From JAFMIT01 sp049421205 (GTDB lineage Bacteria > Actinomycetota > Actinomycetes > S36-B12 > UBA5976): DNA of 7,310 nt. A program made the position numbers and the translations under genes. Under the pieces are notes generated by a model. That model did not search any database. It saw nothing but the letters and a program-made list of their open reading frames with translations, and was not told where the DNA came from. The DNA lies in assembly GCA_049421205.1 (NCBI GenBank), contig JBMSMQ010000037.1, forward strand, positions 1 through 7,310, read 5' to 3'. Below are positions 1 to 5,347 of this stretch, piece by piece (the first letter of the stretch is position 1; each line of letters begins with the position of its first letter).

Positions 1-527
1 ATTGGATGAATCCACCGTGCTTTATCCACGAAACCAAAGAAAACGATGAGATTGTCTGGAATGTCAGTAACAAACAAGGTGAACTCCTCATCATCACGAT
101 GCACGAAATACATCATGAAGTAAGTGCTGAACTTGGAGATGATCCTGGCCTTCAGAAAGATGGTGTTGAAGCGCATCTCCAAGAATTACTTGCAACCCAC
201 GTGGAAACCCTCGGCGAAGGATTTGAACTTGTCCGCCGTGAATACCCAACACCGATTGGACCTGTTGATCTGTTGTGTAAAGATGGGGATGGTTATATTG
301 CGGTTGAAATAAAGCGTCGCGGTGAAATCGATGGAGTAGAACAACTTACGAGATATCTTGATGCACTGAATCTCGACCCACAACTCTCACCGGTTCGTGG
401 AATGTTTGTCGCCCAAGAAATAAAACCTCAGGCCCAGACTCTTGCCGAACACAGAAATATCACGTGTCTGCAAGTTGACTATGATGAATTACGGGGATTG
501 ACGGATCCTCATTCGCGATTATTTTGA
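1..527 (+). CDS. nucS: Endonuclease NucS/EndoMS (mismatch-specific), 5'-truncated
   Basis: This is the C-terminal part of the NucS/EndoMS endonuclease. The enzyme cuts both strands near mismatches and carries out the non-canonical mismatch repair of Actinobacteria and Archaea that lack MutS/MutL. The open frame enters from the left edge: codon 3-5 encodes Trp before the ATG at 6, and Trp-Met-x-Pro-Pro-Cys is a conserved internal stretch in mycobacterial NucS, so ATG 6 is an internal Met and about 50 N-terminal residues are missing. Counting from that Met, the RecB-like nuclease core shows GPVDLL (Asp88) and AVEIKRR (Glu101, Lys103), the D-ExK catalytic set, followed by GVEQLTRYLD and QIKPQA-like sequence (EIKPQAQTL). 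It ends in Ser-Arg-Leu-Phe, matching the C-terminal sliding-clamp-binding tail known from the family. It is the first visible gene of a compact plus-strand cluster. Identity is very secure; only the missing start is uncertain. Confidence 0.96.
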   Translation, partial: WMNPPCFIHETKENDEIVWNVSNKQGELLIITMHEIHHEVSAELGDDPGLQKDGVEAHLQELLATHVETLGEGFELVRREYPTPIGPVDLLCKDGDGYIAVEIKRRGEIDGVEQLTRYLDALNLDPQLSPVRGMFVAQEIKPQAQTLAEHRNITCLQVDYDELRGLTDPHSRLF

Positions 528-530
528 GGG
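526..530 (+). promoter_or_regulatory. Ribosome binding site of the 94-aa gene
   Basis: GAGGG lies 4 bases before the ATG at 535 and overlaps the nucS stop codon (TGA 525-527). The spacing is short but supports 535 as the start over the out-of-frame ATG at 531. It also suggests that ribosomes finishing nucS can reinitiate here. Confidence 0.5.
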
Positions 531-534
531 ATGT

Positions 535-819
535 ATGGGACGGAAAAATAGACGCATGTCAGATGGTGATGACTCATTTGAAGAACGCCGCCCACACGGC
601 ATCCGGCAAGTCGTGAGTGTTAAAGGGGAAGAGTGGGTGACCCAAAAAATCACTGGAGCTACATCAGTGAAGGTATATCGCTGCCCTGGATGCAATCAGG
701 AAATTAGACCTGCAACACCACATGTTGTCGCTTGGCCACTTGATGATGAAAATCACGAAACGAGAGTGCAGGAACGCCGTCATTGGCATACCCCCTGTTG
801 GGAAAGGTTTGCTCGCTGA
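535..819 (+). CDS. Small conserved actinobacterial protein with CxxC/HxxC motif, downstream of nucS
   Basis: A 94-residue protein of unknown function. What can be seen is a basic, disordered-looking N-terminus (residues 1-22, rich in Arg, Asp and Glu), then a Trp-containing strand region (VKGEEWVTQKI), then Cys50-Pro-Gly-Cys53, a PHVVAWP segment around His63, and near the end His85-Thr-Pro-Cys88. Two Cys/His pairs about 30 residues apart suggest a single structural zinc site (zinc-ribbon or treble-clef-like); this is inference. From memory, relatives with the same CPGC...HVVAWP...H-W-H-x-x-C pattern are common in Actinobacteria next to nucS and are often labelled 'ATP/GTP-binding protein', yet no Walker A motif is visible here. 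The start is 7 bases after the nucS stop, and the stop overlaps the next start by one base (TGATG). Met8 (556) is an alternative start. A link to mismatch repair rests on position only. Confidence 0.85.
   Translation: MGRKNRRMSDGDDSFEERRPHGIRQVVSVKGEEWVTQKITGATSVKVYRCPGCNQEIRPATPHVVAWPLDDENHETRVQERRHWHTPCWERFAR
800..807 (+). promoter_or_regulatory. Purine-rich ribosome binding site for the first hydrolase
   Basis: GGGAAAGG precedes the ATG at 819 with an 11-base spacer and lies inside the end of the preceding gene. It supports 819 rather than the in-frame TTG at 783, which has no comparable site in front of it. Confidence 0.45.
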
Positions 820-1559
820 TGGCAGAACTTGCACCAAATAGTGTGTTACCAGCACTCAGGCGAGACATTGAATTTCGTGCAAGTGACGGCATAAAACTTG
901 TTGGGGAACTTGCAGTTCCCGAATCGAACCCGCCGATTGCAACTTTGCTTTGTCTTCATCCATTACCAACTCACGGTGGGTTTATGGATAGTCATATCTT
1001 TCGAAAAGCAAGTTGGCGCTTACCGGCAATGGCCGACATTGCAGTATTACGTTTTAATTTTCGTGGCGTTGAAAGTCCGCGTGGTAAGAGCGAAGGTGAA
1101 TTTTCGGGTGGTGCAGGGGAGGGGCTTGATGCAATTGCAGCACTTGATTTTTTAGTTGCAGAGGGCTTTAAAAAAATCTATGCACTTGGCTGGTCATTTG
1201 GTACCGATGTCACTCTTCGATATCTGAATCGTGATCCCATCACCGCGGGAATCTTGCTTTCTCCGCCACTTCGCTGGACAACTGATGACGATTTGCTCTT
1301 ATGGAATGAATCTGGCAGAAAGTTGTATGCAATAGTTCCAGAACTCGATGACTTCTTACCACCAAATCAGGCAATCGAGAGATTCAGAGTGGCAACGACA
1401 TCTGAAGTGAGAGTAATTGAGGGTGCAAAACATCTCTGGGTCGGTGAAGCGTTCGTGAGAAAAGCACTCAACGAAGTTGTCGCGATAGTTGCTCCAGAGA
1501 AATCGCCACTTCCAACCGAATGGAATGGCAACATGACGAAATGGGATGATCTCAAATGA
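819..1559 (+). CDS. Alpha/beta hydrolase, COG2945-like, substrate unknown
   Basis: A 246-residue cytoplasmic alpha/beta-hydrolase with no signal peptide or membrane segment. An early strand carries LCLHPLPTHGG (residues 44-54), the oxyanion-side loop typical of the 'HPHPxxGG' group (COG2945-like), followed by Met-Asp and an RFNFRGV segment (78-84). The nucleophile elbow is Gly-Trp-Ser126-Phe-Gly. The probable acid is Asp177 or Asp178 (PELDDFLPP) and the catalytic histidine is His205 in GAKHLWVGE. The triad is therefore complete and the enzyme should be an active esterase, lipase or lactonase type, but the substrate cannot be read from sequence. The ATG at 819 is chosen because it overlaps the previous stop by one base and has an upstream purine-rich site; starting at TTG 783 would add 12 residues that overlap the neighbour. 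The stop overlaps the next start by 4 bases (ATGA), indicating translational coupling to a second hydrolase. Confidence 0.88.
   Translation: MAELAPNSVLPALRRDIEFRASDGIKLVGELAVPESNPPIATLLCLHPLPTHGGFMDSHIFRKASWRLPAMADIAVLRFNFRGVESPRGKSEGEFSGGAGEGLDAIAALDFLVAEGFKKIYALGWSFGTDVTLRYLNRDPITAGILLSPPLRWTTDDDLLLWNESGRKLYAIVPELDDFLPPNQAIERFRVATTSEVRVIEGAKHLWVGEAFVRKALNEVVAIVAPEKSPLPTEWNGNMTKWDDLK
1543..1549 (+). promoter_or_regulatory. Weak ribosome binding site for the second hydrolase
   Basis: GGGATGA sits 6 bases before the ATG at 1556, inside the last codons of the preceding gene. The match to a Shine-Dalgarno core is only partial, so coupling through the 4-base ATGA overlap probably matters more. 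Confidence 0.3.
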
Positions 1560-2314
1560 ACATCGTATTACTGCATGCATTTCCATTTGATCATCGCATG
1601 TGGTTGGAAGTTGCAGAGGACATTGCACGTGATGGACATGAAGTAGCACTTCCTGACATCAGAGGATTAGGGGAAGCACCCGACTGGGATGAATCTGAAT
1701 CTGTGAGTCTTTCGACAATTGCACATGATGTCATCCGAATGCTTGATGCTCTTGAAATAGAAAAGGCAGTAATTGGTGGATGTTCACTTGGCGGGTATGT
1801 GAGTCTTGAAATGCTTCGATTATTTCCAAAGCGAGTTGAGGCTTTGATACTCGTTGACACTAAAGCAATTGCTGATACAGACCTACAACGAACCAATCGA
1901 TTAGAACTCATCGAACGACTGAAGACTTCGAATTCGCTTCATGAACTACTCGATGGAATAGAGCATCGGATGTTGCATGAATCGAGCCTTGATGATGCAA
2001 CGGTGATGAAGATCTTCCACGAGATGTTGCAAAACATCAGCATCGATGGAGTTTGTAGACTTCTCGAAGCAATGAGTAAGCGAGATGACTCTTTCAGTGT
2101 TCTAAAGTCGTCTTCAGTTCCTGTGCTCTCAATTCGAGGAGAGAGCGATGCGGTCTCCACCGATGAAGACCACCAAGCGATAGTGCAAAGTTCAATGAGT
2201 GCAGTGCATTTTGAGATTGAAGCAGCTGGCCACCTTGCACCCCTTGAGAAACCAATTGATGTGTCCAAGGTGATTCGAGAGTTTCTTACGACAATTTCGA
2301 CCGTGTCAGAATAA
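1556..2314 (+). CDS. Alpha/beta hydrolase, enol-lactonase/esterase-like fold
   Basis: A 252-residue classical alpha/beta hydrolase beginning almost directly with the first core strand: IVLLHAFPFD (residues 3-12) carries the oxyanion loop with HAFP where HGFP is more usual. LPDIRGLGEA (32-41) is the usual 'D-x-R-G-x-G' loop. The nucleophile elbow is Gly75-Cys-Ser77-Leu-Gly79, followed by Gly-Tyr; the acid is Asp198 in RGESD; the base is His226 in AGHLAPLEKP. Between about residues 105 and 180 lies a helical cap that would set specificity. The layout resembles 3-oxoadipate enol-lactonase (PcaD) and many general esterases, but no pathway genes for aromatic degradation are nearby, so a pca label is not justified. 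The start is fixed by the ATGA overlap with the preceding hydrolase. The two hydrolases differ in key motifs (HPLPTHGG versus HAFP; GWSFG versus GCSLG), so they are not an obvious recent tandem duplication. Confidence 0.88.
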   Translation: MNIVLLHAFPFDHRMWLEVAEDIARDGHEVALPDIRGLGEAPDWDESESVSLSTIAHDVIRMLDALEIEKAVIGGCSLGGYVSLEMLRLFPKRVEALILVDTKAIADTDLQRTNRLELIERLKTSNSLHELLDGIEHRMLHESSLDDATVMKIFHEMLQNISIDGVCRLLEAMSKRDDSFSVLKSSSVPVLSIRGESDAVSTDEDHQAIVQSSMSAVHFEIEAAGHLAPLEKPIDVSKVIREFLTTISTVSE

Positions 2315-2330
2315 CAGGCATAATTGTGCC

Positions 2331-3188
2331 GTGGATAGCAAAAGTATCAATCTTGCGGGAGTTGTAGACCTCTCCAAATTAGGGAAAAAGAATGAACCTA
2401 CTTCGACTTCAGCTTTTGTTTTTGATGTAACCGAAGCAACATTTGAATCCGATGTCATCCAAAAGAGTCTAACTGTCCCTGTCATTCTCGATTTCTGGGC
2501 AGATTGGTGTGGCCCTTGTAAACAACTCTCCCCAATTCTTGAAAAAGTAGTTGATGAGCAAAACGGTTCAATTTTGCTTGCAAAGATTGATACTGAAGCA
2601 AATCAACAAATCTCAGCAGCGTTCAAAATACAATCGATTCCCGCGGTCTTTGTCGCTATCCAAGGAAAGATTGCCCCGCTTTTCCAGGGCGCACTTCCAG
2701 AAGCCCAAGTCAGGCAGGTTGTCGCTCAAATACTTGATCTTGCTAAAAAAGGATTAGATGAAGGATCTGAGCATGAAGAGCCACCTCATCGCCCAGAAAT
2801 TGAAACTGCGGTTGACCTATTGAACCAAGGAAAATGGTCAGAAGCTGATGAGTATCTCGCTGGATTATTGAAATCGAATCCGCAGGATGAGGAAGCAAAA
2901 GTATTGCTTGTACAGAGTAAGTTCCTTCAGCGATTGGCTGGGAAGAATGTTGCTGAAATTGCAAGTGCTGGATTTTCGACATTGGAAGAACGAATGCTTG
3001 TAGCTGACGCGTTAATGGCAATGGGAAATCCGCAAGCGGCATTCGCACTTCTCATAGAAGGAGTACGTCAATCATCAGGCGCAGATCGCGATGTTGTGAA
3101 AACACGTTTACTTGATTTCTTTGTAATGGTAGGAGAATCCCCTGAAGTCACCCAAGCAAGAAAAGATTTAACAAACGCACTTTTCTAA
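2331..3188 (+). CDS. Thioredoxin-TPR protein, CnoX/YbbN-type chaperedoxin
   Basis: A 285-residue protein with an N-terminal thioredoxin domain (about residues 30-140) and a C-terminal helical TPR-like domain (about 155-285), the architecture and length of E. coli CnoX/YbbN (284 residues). The active site is Trp59-Cys60-Gly-Pro-Cys63, a complete dithiol pair, and Pro104 in QSIPAV is the expected cis-proline. CnoX proteins hold damaged or unfolded clients and can pass them to GroEL or DnaK; with both cysteines present this one may also be redox-active (inference). The N-terminal LAGVVDLSKL and the C-terminal ending near LTNALF resemble what I recall of mycobacterial Rv1324, placing it in the actinobacterial branch. 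The start is GTG with only a weak AGG at 2316-2318; no better in-frame start lies before the conserved N-terminal motif. It follows the second hydrolase after 16 bases and ends convergently on glgB. Confidence 0.9.
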   Translation: MDSKSINLAGVVDLSKLGKKNEPTSTSAFVFDVTEATFESDVIQKSLTVPVILDFWADWCGPCKQLSPILEKVVDEQNGSILLAKIDTEANQQISAAFKIQSIPAVFVAIQGKIAPLFQGALPEAQVRQVVAQILDLAKKGLDEGSEHEEPPHRPEIETAVDLLNQGKWSEADEYLAGLLKSNPQDEEAKVLLVQSKFLQRLAGKNVAEIASAGFSTLEERMLVADALMAMGNPQAAFALLIEGVRQSSGADRDVVKTRLLDFFVMVGESPEVTQARKDLTNALF

Positions 3189-3192
3189 TTAG
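3185..3192. other. Convergent stop-codon overlap inside an 8-bp palindrome
   Basis: CTAATTAG is a perfect palindrome holding both stop codons: TAA of the thioredoxin gene at 3186-3188 on the plus strand and TAG of glgB at 3187-3185 on the minus strand. The two coding regions overlap by 4 bases tail to tail. I see no GC-rich stem with a T-run here, so no intrinsic terminator separates the opposing units. The palindrome is too short and AT-rich to call a terminator or operator. Confidence 0.7.
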
Positions 3193-5347
3193 GAATACAC
3201 GTTAACCACATAGTCGAGAGTGGTCCGAGATTTATCTTCGCGGAAGCATTTCGTGCATAAAGTGGAATCTCCTCTGCAATGACTTGTCCAAGGTTTCCTT
3301 CACCTGAGCCACCGTAATCGAGTGCATCACTGTTCAATATCTCTTTCCAAATGCCAGCCTTTGGAAGCGCAAGGCGGTAATCAGGTCTGTGCACTGGAGA
3401 AAGATTTGAAATGCAGGCAACCATTGAGCCATCAAAATCATTTCGCACCCACGCAAAAACGTTTGCATCAGCGTCATCCGATACCAACCACTCAAAGCCA
3501 CCAGGTTCACCATCTCGTTGCCATAATGCAGAATGTTCTTTATAGGCGTGATTGAGATTTTGGATGAAACGAGCCATTGCTTGATGTTCTGGAAAATCGG
3601 TCAACCACCAATCGAGTGAACTTGATGCATTCCACTCATTGCTTTGCGCAAATTCACTTCCCATGAACAGTAATTTTTTCCCAGGATGCCCCCACATAAA
3701 CCCAAGATAGGAACGTAGTCCTGCAAGTTGTTGCCAGCGATTACCTGGCATTCTGTTGATCAAAGAACCTTTTCCGTGTACGACCTCATCGTGTGAAAGT
3801 GGCAAGATGAAACGCTCACTCCACGCATACACCAAAGAGAATGTCATTTCATTGTGATGAAACTTTCTATGGATTGGTTCATGCTTGACGTACTCAAGGC
3901 TGTCATGCATCCATCCCATATTCCATTTGAAATCAAATCCCAATCCGCCATACTCAAGACTTGTAGTCACACCGGGCCATGAGGTTGATTCTTCAGCCAT
4001 CGTGAGTGTGCCAGGAGCTCGAAGATGAATGACACCGTTGAGTTCTTTCAGAAATTCGACTGCTTCAAGATTTTCACGACCGCCATAGATGTTTGCTTGC
4101 CACTGGCCATCCTCACGCGAGTAATCCAAATACAGCATAGATGCAACTGCATCGACTCGAAGTCCATCTATATGAAATTCCTCTAACCAGAAAAGAGCAT
4201 TGGCAACCAAGAAATTCTTAACTTCCGCGCGCCCATAATTGAAGATGTAGGTTCCCCAATCAGGATGTTCGCCAAGTTGAGGATTCGGATGTTCATAAAG
4301 TGGAGTTCCATCAAAGCGCGCAAGTGCCCAGGCATCTTTTGGAAAATGTGCCGGAACCCAATCCATAATGACGCCAATTCCTGCTTGATGCAATACATCA
4401 ATCAGGTATTTCAATTCGTCAGGATTTCCATATCGTGAAGCGACAGCAAAATAGCCAGTTACCTGATATCCCCATGATGGTGCAAATGGATGTTGAGCGA
4501 GCGGTAGAAACTCGACGTGGGTAAATCCGTGGAGAAGCACATAATCACGTAGTTCTATTGCGGCTTGACTGAAGCTAATTCCCTGCCGCCAGGAACCAAA
4601 ATGAACTTCATACACACTGATAGGTGCTGATTTCCAATCTGTCTCTGATCGCGAGTCAAGCCAATTGTCGTCATTCCATTGATACGAACTCTCCCACACA
4701 ATGGATGCAGTTGATGGTGGAACTTCACTGTGTCGAGCGAGAGGATCTGCTTTATCAATTTGATAGCCAGCTGCAGTTGTTACTCGAAATTTGTAGGTAT
4801 CTCCCTTTTTCACATCAGGTATGAAGATTTCCCAGACACCTGACACACCAAGGGAGCGCATTGGATGAGAAGTCCCATCCCAGTGGTTGAAGTCACCGAC
4901 AACTTGAATGCCTTTAGCATTTGGTGCCCAAACAGTGAAAGCAGTTCCACTCACCACACCAAGTTCTGATTGAAAAGACAGGACTCTGGCACCAAGGGCA
5001 TTGGTGAGTTGTTCGTGTCTACCCTCATGAATAAGATGTAAATCTAATTCTCCGACGGTTGGTAGGTGACGAAACGAATCATCGCGCACGATGGTTTCTT
5101 CGCCATATCGTGCTTCAATTCTGTAATTAGGAATTGATGAGACTTGAAGTTGCCCTTCCCATACTCCACGATGCAAATGTTCCATTGGAACTCTGAAATC
5201 TTTCCCAATCACCAGAACGCTGAGGGCAAATGGCTGAATCACTCGAAAGAAGACCGTGCCTGATTCGAGGTGTGCTCCAAGGAAAGAATGAGGATCAAAA
5301 TGTCTGCCATCCAAAATGGCATCAATCACACCCTTATGCACTGTCAT
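3185..5347 (-). CDS. glgB: 1,4-alpha-glucan branching enzyme GlgB
   Basis: A complete 720-residue GH13 branching enzyme (E. coli GlgB has 728). It cleaves alpha-1,4-glucan chains and rejoins them as alpha-1,6 branches. Domains in order are an N-terminal N1 module (about 5-105), a CBM48 module (about 130-220, with FTVWAPNA and VGDFNHWDG), the catalytic barrel (about 245-610) and an all-beta C-terminal domain. The four GH13 motifs are intact: MDWVPAHFPKD; DGLRVDAV with nucleophile Asp399; TMAEEST with acid/base Glu452; and LPLSHDEVVHGKGS with Asp520. Their spacing (53 and 121 residues from Asp399) equals that of E. coli Asp405, Glu458 and Asp526. Tyr294 in PSWGYQ corresponds to the conserved E. 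coli Tyr300. The ATG overlaps the glgE stop by 4 bases (ATGA), and no Shine-Dalgarno sequence is visible upstream, so translation probably depends on glgE. It works on the linear glucan made by GlgE. Confidence 0.98.
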   Translation of the reverse strand: MTVHKGVIDAILDGRHFDPHSFLGAHLESGTVFFRVIQPFALSVLVIGKDFRVPMEHLHRGVWEGQLQVSSIPNYRIEARYGEETIVRDDSFRHLPTVGELDLHLIHEGRHEQLTNALGARVLSFQSELGVVSGTAFTVWAPNAKGIQVVGDFNHWDGTSHPMRSLGVSGVWEIFIPDVKKGDTYKFRVTTAAGYQIDKADPLARHSEVPPSTASIVWESSYQWNDDNWLDSRSETDWKSAPISVYEVHFGSWRQGISFSQAAIELRDYVLLHGFTHVEFLPLAQHPFAPSWGYQVTGYFAVASRYGNPDELKYLIDVLHQAGIGVIMDWVPAHFPKDAWALARFDGTPLYEHPNPQLGEHPDWGTYIFNYGRAEVKNFLVANALFWLEEFHIDGLRVDAVASMLYLDYSREDGQWQANIYGGRENLEAVEFLKELNGVIHLRAPGTLTMAEESTSWPGVTTSLEYGGLGFDFKWNMGWMHDSLEYVKHEPIHRKFHHNEMTFSLVYAWSERFILPLSHDEVVHGKGSLINRMPGNRWQQLAGLRSYLGFMWGHPGKKLLFMGSEFAQSNEWNASSSLDWWLTDFPEHQAMARFIQNLNHAYKEHSALWQRDGEPGGFEWLVSDDADANVFAWVRNDFDGSMVACISNLSPVHRPDYRLALPKAGIWKEILNSDALDYGGSGEGNLGQVIAEEIPLYARNASAKINLGPLSTMWLTCIPN

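Noticed and set aside
6..8. ATG at 6 as the nucS start
   Set aside because: The frame is open to the left edge and the preceding Trp codon belongs to a conserved internal motif, so this Met is internal.
783..818. TTG at 783 as the start of the first hydrolase
   Set aside because: It would extend 12 residues into the preceding gene with no supporting ribosome binding site. The ATG at 819 fits the stop-start overlap and the homologous N-terminus.
535..819. The small Cys/His protein as an HNH nuclease
   Set aside because: CxxC and HxxC are present, but the HNH core (paired His with a downstream Asn and His in the usual spacing) is not seen.
1939..2268. Minus-strand open frame of 109 codons opposite the second hydrolase
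   Set aside because: It lies wholly inside a well-supported gene with a complete catalytic triad, is rich in Ser and Ile, has no recognisable motif, and looks like an antisense shadow.
3185..3192. CTAATTAG palindrome as an operator or terminator
   Set aside because: It is only 8 bases long, AT-rich, without loop or T-run, and is explained by two overlapping stop codons. A chance palindrome of this size is common.
3322..3555. Plus-strand open frame of 77 codons opposite glgB
   Set aside because: It is fully antisense to the conserved C-terminal part of GlgB, with low-complexity Gln/His composition and no domain or ribosome binding site.
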